From: Streptomyces sp. CB02414
GTDB lineage: Bacteria; Actinomycetota; Actinomycetes; Streptomycetales; Streptomycetaceae
Assembly: GCF_001905385.1 (NCBI RefSeq)
Contig: NZ_LIPF01000002.1
Coordinates: 434,001 to 498,000 of the forward strand
DNA length: 64,000 nucleotides
Direction of reading: 5' to 3'
A program made the position numbers and the translations under genes. The notes below the pieces were generated by a model. That model made no database searches and was not told the DNA's origin. It worked only from the letters and a program-made list of their open reading frames with translations. Shown in pieces: positions 11,440 through 19,352 of this stretch (positions are counted from its first letter, which is position 1; the number at the start of each line of letters is the position of its first letter).

Positions 11440-12443
11440 TTGGCGGCCTCCTTCTCGGGCTGGTGACCGGTGTCTGTCTCGGCGTCGCCCTCTTCGGCCC
11501 GGGTCTCGGCCGCGTGGCCGGTGAGGGAGAGGAAGACATCGTCGAGGGTGGGACGGCGCAGGCCGATGTCGTCGATCTCGATGCCGCGTATGTCGAGCTC
11601 GCGGATGACCTCGGCGAGCAGCTTGGCGCCGCCGGTGACGGGAACGGTGAGCTTGCGGGTGTGCTCCTCGACGGTGGTGGAGCCCTTCCCGAAGCCGGCG
11701 AGCACTTCGGATGCCGTCGTCATGTGCTCGCGCTCGTGGACGACGACCTCGACGCGCTCTCCGCCGGTGCGGGCCTTGAGCTGGTCGGAGGTGCCGCGGG
11801 CGATGACGTGCCCGCGGTCGACGACCGCGATGTCGTGCGCGAGGTGGTCGGCCTCCTCCAGGTACTGCGTGGTCAGCAGGAGGGTCGTACCGCCGGAGAC
11901 CAGCTGTTTGATGACTTCCCAGAGCTGCTGGCGGTTGCGCGGGTCGAGGCCGGTCGTCGGTTCGTCCATGAACATCACGGGCGGGGAGACGACCAGGGCG
12001 GCGGCCAGGTCGAGCCGTCGGCGCATGCCTCCGGAGTAGGTCTTGGCGGGACGGTCGGCGGCGTCCGAGAGGTGGAACTGCTCGAGCAGCTCGACGGCGC
12101 GTGCCTTCGCGGCCTTGGCCCGCATCTGGTAGAGCTGGCCGACCATCTGGAGGTTCTCCCGGCCGGTCAGGTACTCGTCGACCGCGGCGAACTGGCCGGA
12201 GAGGCCGATCGAGCGCCGGACCTCGTTGGGGTGCTTGAGCACGTCGATGCCCGCGACGACCGCCTTGCCGCTGTCGGGGCGCAGCAGGGTCGTCAGACAG
12301 CGGACGGCGGTGGTCTTGCCCGCGCCGTTCGGCCCGAGCAGGCCGAGGACGGTGCCCTCGGGAACGTCGAGGTCGACGCCGTCCAGAGCCCTTACGTCAC
12401 CGAAGGTCTTCACCAGGCCTTCGGCATAGATGGCGCCTGGCAT
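11436..12443 (-). CDS. ABC transporter ATP-binding protein (DrrA-like)
   Basis: This is the ATPase of the exporter. The 335-aa product has Walker A LGPNGAGKTTAVR, Q-loop SGQFAAVDEYLTGREN, signature TYSGGMRRRLDLAAALV, Walker B VMFMDEPTTGLDP and switch His in LLTTQYLEEADHLA, followed by the C-terminal domain typical of daunorubicin-resistance ATPases. The ATG at 12443 is preferred because GGAG lies six bases before it; a GTG at 12455 is the alternative. A perfect inverted repeat upstream (12531-12546) is a candidate operator. Confidence 0.92.
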   Translation of the reverse strand: MPGAIYAEGLVKTFGDVRALDGVDLDVPEGTVLGLLGPNGAGKTTAVRCLTTLLRPDSGKAVVAGIDVLKHPNEVRRSIGLSGQFAAVDEYLTGRENLQMVGQLYQMRAKAAKARAVELLEQFHLSDAADRPAKTYSGGMRRRLDLAAALVVSPPVMFMDEPTTGLDPRNRQQLWEVIKQLVSGGTTLLLTTQYLEEADHLAHDIAVVDRGHVIARGTSDQLKARTGGERVEVVVHEREHMTTASEVLAGFGKGSTTVEEHTRKLTVPVTGGAKLLAEVIRELDIRGIEIDDIGLRRPTLDDVFLSLTGHAAETRAEEGDAETDTGHQPEKEAAK

Positions 12444-12530
12444 ATGAGTCTCCACGTCGTCGGGGATTCTTCGAAAAGCCTAGGTTTGTGCATTTCGCTC
12501 GGCTCAGCGAGCGATTCACGAGACACCGTA

Positions 12531-12546
12531 ACGCGATGTATCGCGT
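12531..12546. promoter_or_regulatory. perfect 7+7 inverted repeat upstream of the DrrAB-type operon
   Basis: ACGCGAT-GT-ATCGCGT, a perfect palindrome with a 2-bp spacer, is followed by a half-site-like ATGCGAT at 12554-12560. It lies about 90 bp before the exporter ATPase start, in the gap after ilvA. The shape suits a TetR- or MarR-type repressor. Confidence 0.5.
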
Positions 12547-12603
12547 CTCACAATGCGATTGCCCGCACTGTTACTCGAACGAGTGACGAAGCGATGGCCC
12601 GGC

Positions 12604-13833
12604 TCAGCCGATGACGGGATACCCCGCGTCGTGCAGCGCCCGGCCGACCTCGGCACAGTGCTCCGGACCCTTCGTCTCCAGGTGCAGCTCGACCTCCGCC
12701 TCCGTGAGCCCGAGCCGTGGATCGGTCCGCACGTGGCTCACATCGAGGACGTTAGCGTCCACCACTGACAACACCCCGAGAAGCGTGGCGAGGGCGCCGG
12801 GCCGGTCCGTCAGCCGCAGCCGGACCGCCAGGTAGCGGCCCTGCGCGGCCATGCCGTGCCGCAGCACGCCCTGCATCAGCACCGGGTCCACGTTCCCGCC
12901 GGACAGCACCGCCACGACCGGCCCCGCGAAGGCGCCGGGATCGCTCAGCAACGCCGCCACCGGGCTCGCCCCGGCCGGCTCCACGACCAGCTTGGCCCGC
13001 TCCAGGCAGAGCAGCAGGGCCGTGGACAGCTCGTCCTCGGACACCGTGCGCACCTCGTCCACCAAGTCGCCGACGATCCCGAACGGCACGTCACCGGGCC
13101 GCCCCACCTTGATGCCGTCGGCCATGGTCGACGGGTTCTCGACGGCCACCGGGCGCCCGGCGGCCAGCGAGGGCGGGTACGCCGCCGCGCCCTCGGCCTG
13201 CACGCCCACGATCCGCACGTCCGGCCGCAGCGCCTTCACCGCGACCGCGATCCCGGCCGCCAGCCCTCCCCCGCCGATGCCGACCACGACGGTCCGCACC
13301 TCGGGGCACTGCTCCAGGATCTCCAGCCCGACCGTGCCCTGCCCCGCGATGATGTCGGGGTGGTCGAAGGGGTGGATGAACACCGCGCCCGTCCGCTCCG
13401 CGTACTCCTGCGCCGCGGCCAGCGTCTCGTCGACCACCTGGCCGTGCAGCCGCACTTCCGCGCCGTAGTCCCGGGTCGCGCTGATCTTGGGCAGCGGCGC
13501 GCCCTTCGGCATGAACACCGTCGAGTGCACCCCGAGCAGCGACGACGCCAGCGCCACGCCCTGGGCGTGGTTCCCCGCGCTCGCCGCGACCACGCCGGCG
13601 GCCCGCTGCTCGGGCAGCAGACCGGCGATACGGACGTAGGCGCCGCGCAGCTTGAACGAACCGGTCCGCTGCAGGTTCTCGCACTTGAGGTGCACCGGCG
13701 CGCCGACCAGCTGCGACAGGTGCCTGCTGCCCTCCATCGCGGTCACCCGCGCCACGCCCGAGAGCATCTTCTGCGCCCCCCGCACGTCGTCGAGGGTGAC
13801 GGGAGCGGCAGGGGTGACCGTGCGGTAGCTCAT
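12604..13833 (-). CDS. ilvA: threonine ammonia-lyase (threonine dehydratase)
   Basis: This PLP enzyme deaminates threonine to 2-oxobutanoate, feeding isoleucine synthesis or catabolism. The 409-aa product has the PLP-lysine motif TGSFKLRGAY, a glycine-rich phosphate loop VVGIGGGGLAAG, SAGNHAQGVA, and a single C-terminal ACT-like domain (VRLRLTDRPGALATLLGVL) of the kind in shorter, catabolic-type enzymes. The start at ATG 13833 is the first codon consistent with the family N-terminus, although an open frame extends further upstream. It is divergent from a MarR regulator gene that could control it. Confidence 0.92.
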   Translation of the reverse strand: MSYRTVTPAAPVTLDDVRGAQKMLSGVARVTAMEGSRHLSQLVGAPVHLKCENLQRTGSFKLRGAYVRIAGLLPEQRAAGVVAASAGNHAQGVALASSLLGVHSTVFMPKGAPLPKISATRDYGAEVRLHGQVVDETLAAAQEYAERTGAVFIHPFDHPDIIAGQGTVGLEILEQCPEVRTVVVGIGGGGLAAGIAVAVKALRPDVRIVGVQAEGAAAYPPSLAAGRPVAVENPSTMADGIKVGRPGDVPFGIVGDLVDEVRTVSEDELSTALLLCLERAKLVVEPAGASPVAALLSDPGAFAGPVVAVLSGGNVDPVLMQGVLRHGMAAQGRYLAVRLRLTDRPGALATLLGVLSVVDANVLDVSHVRTDPRLGLTEAEVELHLETKGPEHCAEVGRALHDAGYPVIG

Positions 13834-13977
13834 GTCTCCAGCATCGCAGTTCACGGGCGTCCGGGGCCGTTGTGACCAACCTCCGAGACCCGCTTTGCCC
13901 GGCGCAGGTACGGCTCGCCGCCCGGCCGCGTACCCTGTCCCCCAATTAGCAGCCCTCCACGAAGTGAGCCCCCGGCC

Positions 13978-14505
13978 ATGCCCACAACACCTGAAATGTC
14001 GATGGACATGACGACCGCCGGTGACACCGGTCTTCTCGAGACGCTCCAGCACGAGGTCGCGCTCTTCGCCCGTCGTGCCGAACAGACCCGGCTCGGCGGC
14101 GTCGGGCAGGTGCGCAACTCCATGGACCGCGCCGCCTACCTGCTGCTCAACCGCCTCGACAAAGAGGGCCCGATGGGCGTGAAGGCGCTCGCCGCGAGCA
14201 TGGGGATCGACTCCTCGACGGTCACCCGGCAGGTGGCCCCGCTCGTCGACACCGGCCTCGTCAAGCGGACCTCGCACCCCGAGGACGGCCGCGCGGTGGT
14301 CCTCCAGCTGTCCCCGCGCGGCGTGTCGCGCCTGGAGGAGGTCCGCTCCTCCAGGCGTCAGCTCATGGCCGAGCTGACCCACGACTGGGCGCCGGAGGAG
14401 CGCGAGGCGTTCTGCGCGCTCCTCGCGCGCTTCAACGGCGCTTTGTCCGCCCGTATGGCGCCGTCGGGCATGGCGGCGGGCCAGGAGGCCCCGTCGTCCA
14501 GCTGA
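13978..14505 (+). CDS. MarR family transcriptional regulator
   Basis: This is a 175-aa winged-helix regulator. Its core runs from about 20 to 150, with the recognition region GVKALAASMGIDSSTVTRQVAPLVDTGLVKRTSHPEDGRAVVLQLSPRG, a good MarR helix-turn-helix plus wing. The N-terminal 18 residues are low-complexity. It is divergent from ilvA with a 144-bp spacer, so it may regulate ilvA, itself or the sigma-like gene downstream. The ligand is unknown. Confidence 0.9.
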   Translation: MPTTPEMSMDMTTAGDTGLLETLQHEVALFARRAEQTRLGGVGQVRNSMDRAAYLLLNRLDKEGPMGVKALAASMGIDSSTVTRQVAPLVDTGLVKRTSHPEDGRAVVLQLSPRGVSRLEEVRSSRRQLMAELTHDWAPEEREAFCALLARFNGALSARMAPSGMAAGQEAPSSS

Positions 14506-14609
14506 GACAGCCGCCAGGGCTTTCGCGAGCGGATCCGCACCGGACTCTTGACCGGCGGGCCACCCCTGTCCTGATATGAGACCTCAGGGGTCTCGGGGCG
14601 GGAGGCGCG

Positions 14610-15116
14610 GTGCGAGACAGGCAGGCGTCCCACAGCGCCCGCCGGGCCCGCGAGTTCGAGGCGTTCGTCGCGGGCGCGGCAGGGCGGCTGCTGCATGCCG
14701 CCACCCTGCTCACGGCCGAACCGCCGGACGGCAATCCGCACGCGCGGCGCCTGCTCGCCCTCTCGCTCGCCCACACGTACGCGTCCTGGGACCGGCTGCA
14801 CGGCGAGGACCCGTACGACCGCGCCCGCCAGTACCTGGCCACCCGCTTCGCCCGCGGGGCCTGGCACCGGCACGGCGCCGTCCTCGCCCGCGCCCGCAGG
14901 CGCCCCGTCGGCCCCCTGCGCGGACTCGCCCCGCAGGAGCGCCTGATCCTGGTGCTCAGGCTCTACGAGGGCGTCGCGGAGGAACAGACGGCTGCCCTGC
15001 TGGGCCTGCCCGTGGAACGGGTACGGACGATCTGCGAACGCGCCACGGCCGCCCTGCTGCACCCGCCCGCGGAACGGTCCCGCCCGGTGCCGGAACCGAA
15101 GGCGGCGACGTCATGA
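14610..15116 (+). CDS. degenerate ECF sigma-like protein
   Basis: This 168-aa protein is related to SigE-family ECF sigma factors such as sigQ in this window. Region 4 is recognisable: LAPQERLILVLRLYEGVAEEQTAALLGLPVERVRTICERATAAL. Region 2 keeps the skeleton FEAFVAGAAGRLLHAATLLTAEP and YASWDRL, but the acidic EDLLQ core-binding motif is replaced by ARRLLAL, so binding to RNA polymerase core is doubtful. The GTG start at 14610 has GGAGG seven bases upstream. A small membrane protein follows. It could be a sigma-derived regulator or antagonist rather than a true sigma factor. Confidence 0.7.
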   Translation: MRDRQASHSARRAREFEAFVAGAAGRLLHAATLLTAEPPDGNPHARRLLALSLAHTYASWDRLHGEDPYDRARQYLATRFARGAWHRHGAVLARARRRPVGPLRGLAPQERLILVLRLYEGVAEEQTAALLGLPVERVRTICERATAALLHPPAERSRPVPEPKAATS

Positions 15117-15187
15117 CGGGCGCCCCCGCGCGGCGAACGGCGAGTGCGACCAGGACGCCCGCGCGGAGGACGGGGAGGCTCCGGTGA
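15113..15187 (+). CDS. possible 24-aa coupling ORF between sigma-like gene and membrane protein
   Basis: A tiny frame starts at ATG 15113, overlapping the upstream stop (ATGA), and ends with TGA at 15185-15187, overlapping the downstream GTG (GTGA). Its product is Arg/Thr/Ala-rich. It may be an accidental frame or may keep ribosomes moving between the two genes. Confidence 0.25.
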   Translation: MTGAPARRTASATRTPARRTGRLR

Positions 15188-15441
15188 ACCGGCTGCAACG
15201 AGAGGCGGCGGCTCGGCGGATCATGGAGCAGTCGCCGCCGCCGGTGCCGCCCGGGCTGTACGCGGACGCCGTGCGCCGCGGAAGCCGCATGCTGCGCCGC
15301 AGGACGGCCGTCCGCCGCGTGATGTGGCTGCTGCTGTGCGCCGCGGCCGTGGCGTTCACCGTGTGGGCGCTGACCGTCCAGCCCTGGGTGGAGCCGCCAT
15401 CGGAGACGACCCCACCCGTGACGGGCTGGGAGGGCTGGTGA
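15184..15441 (+). CDS. small single-pass membrane protein beside sigma-like gene
   Basis: This is an 85-aa protein. A basic cytoplasmic N-terminus (REAAARRIMEQSPPPVP, GLYADAVRRGSRMLRRR) is followed by one transmembrane helix (VMWLLLCAAAVAFTVWAL) and a short outer tail. The GTG at 15184 follows GGGGAGG. Size, topology and position after a sigma-like gene resemble a minimal membrane anti-sigma factor, but this is only a contextual inference; no zinc or ASD motif is visible. Confidence 0.65.
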   Translation: MNRLQREAAARRIMEQSPPPVPPGLYADAVRRGSRMLRRRTAVRRVMWLLLCAAAVAFTVWALTVQPWVEPPSETTPPVTGWEGW

Positions 15442-15454
15442 GCCGTTCTCCCGG

Positions 15455-16609
15455 CTAGCCCAGCGCCTGCTGGAGGTCGGCGAGCAGGTCGTCGACGTTC
15501 TCGATGCCGACCGACAGCCGCACCAGGTCGGCGGGCACCTCCAGGGCCGAGCCGGCCGCGGAGGCGTGCGTCATGCGGCCCGGGTGCTCGATCAGCGACT
15601 CGACGCCGCCCAGGGACTCGCCGAGCGTGAAGACCTTCGCGCGGTTGCAGACCTCGACGGCCGCCTCCTCGCCGCCCTCGACGCGGAAGGACACCATGCC
15701 GCCGAACGCCTTCATCTGCTTGGCGGCCACCTCGTGCCCCGGGTGCTCCGGCAGCCCCGGGTACAGGACGCTCGTCACGCGCGCGTGCCGGGTGAGCATC
15801 TCGGCGACCTTGGTCGCGTTCTCGCTGTGCCGGTCCATGCGCACCGCGAGGGTCTTGGTGCCGCGCAGCACCAGCCAGGAGTCGAAGGGACCGGCGACGG
15901 CGCCCATGGCGTTCTGGTGGAAGGCCAGCTCCTCGCCCAGCTCCTGGTCGTTCACGATCAGCGCGCCGCCGACGACGTCCGAGTGGCCGCCCATGTACTT
16001 GGTCAGGGAGTGCACGACGACGTCCGCGCCGAGCGCCAGCGGCTGCTGGAGGTACGGCGTGGCGAAGGTGTTGTCGACGACGAGCCGCGCGCCGGCGTCC
16101 CGGGCGACCTGGGCGACGGCCGCGATGTCGGTGATGCCGAGCAGCGGGTTGGACGGCGTCTCCACCCACACGGCCTTGGTCTTCGGCGTGAGCGCCGCGC
16201 GTACGGCCGCCGGGTCGCTCGTGTCGGCCACGGACCATTCCACGCCCCACCGCGTGGCGACCTTGGCGAACAGCCGGAAGGTGCCGCCGTACGCGTCGTT
16301 GGGGATGACGACGTGGTCGCCGGGGCGCAGCAGCGCCCGCAACAGGCAGTCCTCGGCCGCCAGTCCGGACGCGAACGCGAGACCGCGGCGGCCGCCCTCC
16401 AGGGCGGCCAGGTTCTCCTCCAGGGCCGTGCGCGTCGGGTTCGCGCTGCGGCTGTACTCGTAGCCGCCGCGCAGCCCGCCCACGCCGTCCTGCTTGTACG
16501 TCGACACCTGGTAGATCGGCGGGACCACCGCGCCGGTCTGCGGATCGGCGGTGTTGCCCGCGTGGATCGCGAGCGTCTCGAAGTGCTGACTGATGTGCCT
16601 GTCGCTCAT
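15455..16609 (-). CDS. metB: cystathionine gamma-synthase
   Basis: This PLP-dependent Cys/Met-metabolism enzyme condenses an activated homoserine with cysteine to cystathionine. The 384-aa product has THxIHAG near the N-terminus (FETLAIHAGN), YSRSANPTRTALE, the PLP-binding VVHSLTKYMGGHSDVVGG with the Schiff-base Lys, and C-terminal SLGGVESLIEHPGRMTHAS. The Glu in SLGGVES is usual for gamma-synthases and lyases, so a cystathionine gamma-lyase role in reverse transsulfuration is the main alternative. It is transcribed alone. Confidence 0.9.
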   Translation of the reverse strand: MSDRHISQHFETLAIHAGNTADPQTGAVVPPIYQVSTYKQDGVGGLRGGYEYSRSANPTRTALEENLAALEGGRRGLAFASGLAAEDCLLRALLRPGDHVVIPNDAYGGTFRLFAKVATRWGVEWSVADTSDPAAVRAALTPKTKAVWVETPSNPLLGITDIAAVAQVARDAGARLVVDNTFATPYLQQPLALGADVVVHSLTKYMGGHSDVVGGALIVNDQELGEELAFHQNAMGAVAGPFDSWLVLRGTKTLAVRMDRHSENATKVAEMLTRHARVTSVLYPGLPEHPGHEVAAKQMKAFGGMVSFRVEGGEEAAVEVCNRAKVFTLGESLGGVESLIEHPGRMTHASAAGSALEVPADLVRLSVGIENVDDLLADLQQALG

Positions 16610-16706
16610 GGGCCCCGAGCGTAGCGGCGCGGACGGCTCCGTGCGTTTTCCACAGGCTCACGGGGCAGGTTGGCCAATTGTCGGCGCGGTCTGGTTCGCT
16701 TGAGAC

Positions 16707-17825
16707 ATGGAGATTCTCTGGGTCCTGATGGCACTGGCCATGCTGGCCGTGGTGCTGGTCCCCCTTCTGCGGCGCCGGCGGAGCGCGGTCGGCCTGGTCC
16801 CGCCCGGCCACCCCGACGCGGCGGATCCCGCGAACTACGGCTTCGCCCGCGAGGAGGAGCTCGACATCCGCATGCCCGGTCCCGACGAGGACCTGCTGGA
16901 AGTCCTGGACCTGGTGCAGCGCACCCAGGACTACCGGGGAGCCCGGCAGCTCCTGGCCGGCACGGAGGCCGAGGGCGAGCGGCGCTGGCAGCGCGTGCAG
17001 GCCTTCGCGGGCGCCGCGTCGCTGGAGCTGGCGCAGCGGCCCGGCGGTGTCGGTGAGACGCCGGGCGGCCAGTGGCTGCGGGTGTGGCGGGCCGAGGCCC
17101 CCAAGGACGCGGGCGGGGCGGCCGTGCAGGCCGAGTTCCTGGTGCAGCAGGCGTGGCGGACGGCGACGCCCGGCACGGACGAGTTCCGGATCATCATGGA
17201 GGAGGCGAAGGCGGCCTGCGGGGAGGCGGCGCTGCTCGCCCCCGGGGACCCGATCCCGTACATCGTCGAGCTGTCGGTGGCCCGCGGGCTCGGCTATCCG
17301 CGCGAGGAGTTCGAACAGCTCTGGCTGAAGATCCTCGACCGCGCCCCGAACCACATGGGGGCGCACCTGGCCGCCCTGCACTACTGGTGCGAGAAGTGGC
17401 ACGGCTCCCGGGAGCTGGCGTACTCCTTCGCGGAGGCCGCGGCCGCCCGCGCACCGCGCGGTTCCCTCCTCGCGGCGATGCCGCTCTTCGCGGTCTACGA
17501 GCACCTGCCCGAGATCACCATGGTCCGCAGCTTCCACCAGAGCGAGGTCGTCACCAAGGCGGTCCACGGCGCGCTGCACGCGGTGCACTCGGCCCGTCCC
17601 GACGACCCGATGCAGGCGCACGTCCGCCATCTGCTGGTGTTCTTCCTGGTCCGCGGCGAGCGCTGGTCCGAGGCCATGAACCAGCTGATAGTGATCGACG
17701 GCCACGTGGGCGCACTGCCCTGGACCCTGTCCCCCGACCCGGCCGGGGAGTTCGCCGTCTACCGCGCCCTGGCGGTCGCGGGCTACGAGGCCAACGGCGG
17801 GAGCCCGGCGACACTCCCCCACTGA
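16707..17825 (+). CDS. conserved hypothetical membrane-anchored protein
   Basis: This 372-aa protein has an N-terminal signal-anchor (ILWVLMALAMLAVVLVPLL followed by RRRRS) and a long, mostly helical soluble domain containing LLEVLDLVQRTQDYRGARQLLAG and MGAHLAALHYWCEKWHGSRELAYSFAEAAAAR, which suggest TPR-like helical hairpins. I recognise it as a protein conserved beside metB/msrA in Streptomyces but know no function. It is monocistronic and ends at a strong hairpin. Confidence 0.75.
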   Translation: MEILWVLMALAMLAVVLVPLLRRRRSAVGLVPPGHPDAADPANYGFAREEELDIRMPGPDEDLLEVLDLVQRTQDYRGARQLLAGTEAEGERRWQRVQAFAGAASLELAQRPGGVGETPGGQWLRVWRAEAPKDAGGAAVQAEFLVQQAWRTATPGTDEFRIIMEEAKAACGEAALLAPGDPIPYIVELSVARGLGYPREEFEQLWLKILDRAPNHMGAHLAALHYWCEKWHGSRELAYSFAEAAAARAPRGSLLAAMPLFAVYEHLPEITMVRSFHQSEVVTKAVHGALHAVHSARPDDPMQAHVRHLLVFFLVRGERWSEAMNQLIVIDGHVGALPWTLSPDPAGEFAVYRALAVAGYEANGGSPATLPH

Positions 17826-17850
17826 CGGCCCCGGTACCGGTGGCTCGACG

Positions 17851-17893
17851 CGGGAGGGCGGCCAGGCGGCATCACCGCCTGGCCGCCCTCCCG
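17851..17893. terminator. bidirectional terminator, 19-bp perfect stem
   Basis: Bases 17851-17869 pair perfectly with 17875-17893 around a 5-nt loop. The element lies between convergent genes (hypothetical plus, msrA minus). No T-tract follows, as is common in high-GC actinobacteria. Confidence 0.85.
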
Positions 17894-17909
17894 TGACCGT
17901 CCGGTCCCG

Positions 17910-18422
17910 TCAGCCCTCGGAGCGGGCGGGCAGCCGCCATCCCGGGCGCGGGAAGTGGCAGGTGTAGCCGTCCGGGTACCGCTGGAGGTAGTCCTGGTGC
18001 TCGGGCTCGGCCTCCCAGAAGGGGCCGACCGGCTCCACCTCGGTGACGACCTTCCCCGGCCACAGCCCGGAGGCGTCCACGTCCGCGATCGTGTCCTCGG
18101 CGACCCGCTTCTGTTCGTCGTCCACGTAGTAGATCGCCGAGCGGTAGCTCATGCCGATGTCGTTGCCCTGGCGGTTCTTGGTGCTCGGGTCGTGGATCTG
18201 GAAGAAGAACTCCAGGAGCGTGCGGTAGTCGGTCTGCTCGGGGTCGAAGAGGATCTCGATGGCCTCCGCGTGCGTACCGTGATCGCGGTACGTCGCGTTC
18301 GGCACGTCACCCCCGGTGTAACCGACCCGGGTCGCCGTCACGCCCGGGAGCCGCCGGACCAGCTCCTCCATCCCCCAGAAGCATCCGCCCGCAAGCACGG
18401 CCCTCTGCGTCTGCGCGGCCAT
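17910..18422 (-). CDS. msrA: peptide-methionine (S)-S-oxide reductase
   Basis: MsrA reduces the S-epimer of methionine sulfoxide in proteins and free amino acid. The 170-aa product has the catalytic GGCFWG motif (Cys14), [45 protein letters not shown] and a C-terminal [14 protein letters not shown] segment with a possible resolving Cys. The ATG at 18422 is chosen for its GGAGGG site; an in-frame ATG at 18482 lies close to the predicted transcript start and has no such site. The promoter is a perfect sigma-R consensus, tying the gene to thiol-oxidative stress. Confidence 0.95.
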   Translation of the reverse strand: MAAQTQRAVLAGGCFWGMEELVRRLPGVTATRVGYTGGDVPNATYRDHGTHAEAIEILFDPEQTDYRTLLEFFFQIHDPSTKNRQGNDIGMSYRSAIYYVDDEQKRVAEDTIADVDASGLWPGKVVTEVEPVGPFWEAEPEHQDYLQRYPDGYTCHFPRPGWRLPARSEG

Positions 18423-18500
18423 CGCGGCCCTCCAATTCCCGTCACTCTGATCACTGGGGCTACTCGGCTCGCACACCGACATCCCACGTCCACCTCCCTC

Positions 18501-18526
18501 AACGCAGGAACGCTGCGAGCGATTCC
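18501..18526 (-). promoter_or_regulatory. sigma-R-type promoter for msrA
   Basis: On the minus strand GGAAT (18526-18522), 18 bases, then GTT (18503-18501) is an exact match to the sigma-R consensus. The predicted start leaves a leader of about 70 nt before msrA. Confidence 0.8.
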
Positions 18527-18697
18527 GCGCCGCATCGGGGGCATGCGGCCGCCGGCACGGCTCTTGCCCGGGCGGGGTGAGCGGTCACCTGGTGCGGACG
18601 GGCATATCGGTTCTGCCTCACTCGTTCGAGCGGTGGGCCGGCGCACGCGGTGGATACTCTGGGGCGTGGGACCAGAATCGCGCCCATGGGAGTAGCA

Positions 18698-19051
18698 ATG
18701 ACCACCTCGGCTGCCGGGCAACCACTCATCCCCCAGCCCCCTGCCACGGTCGCCGCCTTGCGCCAGGCGATCAGGCAGATCGTCCCGGCCGCGCTGCCGG
18801 CCTTCACGCGGGAGCTGGACCAGGCGGCCGACCAGTCCCGGCAGGGCTCCGACCTGGCCCCCTTGCAACGCTTCATCGCCCAGTGGGCCGCCTACGTCCA
18901 CATCCAGCGGCAACCGGAGCTGGCAGCAGACCTGCGCAGCTGGGAGGAGCTGGCCGCGTCGGGGGACGCCGCCCAGGCACGCCAGGCCGCCTCGGAGATC
19001 GGCCGCATCCTCGACCAGGCACACGCCGCCGTCGGCCTTCCCTCCCGGTGA
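18698..19051 (+). CDS. DUF6247-like protein, antitoxin-like first gene of a pair
   Basis: This is a small soluble helical protein of 117 aa (MTTSAAGQPLIPQPP, then ATVAALRQAIRQIVPAALPAFTREL). The segment LPAFTRELDQAADQ followed by LQRFIAQWAAYVHIQRQP resembles DUF6247 proteins of actinobacteria; the name is given from memory. The ATG at 18698 has GGGAG five bases before it; upstream in-frame starts at 18650 and 18686 are less good. Its stop overlaps the next start (GTGA). Small size, coupling and the RelE-like partner suggest an antitoxin role. This is inference. Confidence 0.65.
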   Translation: MTTSAAGQPLIPQPPATVAALRQAIRQIVPAALPAFTRELDQAADQSRQGSDLAPLQRFIAQWAAYVHIQRQPELAADLRSWEELAASGDAAQARQAASEIGRILDQAHAAVGLPSR

Positions 19052-19319
19052 CCACGGAGTGGCGATGGGAGTACGACCCTGACCACGTTCACGTGGCAGG
19101 CGGTGTCCCTGTTCATGTAGTGGCGGAAGTGGAACGGCTGGCGGGTCAACTCATCGACCTGGCCGGTACGGGCGTCGACATCAGCGAACTCGGCAACGGT
19201 CCGCGGCCCGGGGGGCTACGGCGGATGGACGCCGCCGGCGGCTGGTTCTACTTCCTCGTGGCACGCGGGAGCCGCTCGTCATCATCGTCCCTATCGTCCC
19301 ACCGCTCGACGCGCTGTAG
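19048..19319 (+). pseudogene. RelE/ParE-like toxin candidate with a frameshift
   Basis: The GTG at 19048 overlaps the preceding stop by four bases. The reading frame encodes TTEWRWEYDPDHVHV through RRMDAAGGWFYFLVA and then, at about 19264, turns into low-complexity Ser/Arg/Pro sequence running to a TGA at 19356. In the -1 frame from the same point the sequence reads REPLVIIVPIVPPLDAL and stops at 19317-19319, a plausible beta-strand C-terminus. One missing base, giving VAPREPLVII when restored, explains both. The pattern of basic residues and a C-terminal beta hairpin resembles the RelE/ParE fold. The gene is either inactivated, translated by frameshifting, or carries a sequencing error. Confidence 0.6.
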
Positions 19320-19352
19320 ACCCCGGCCCCCGAAGCCACGGACACAGAGACC

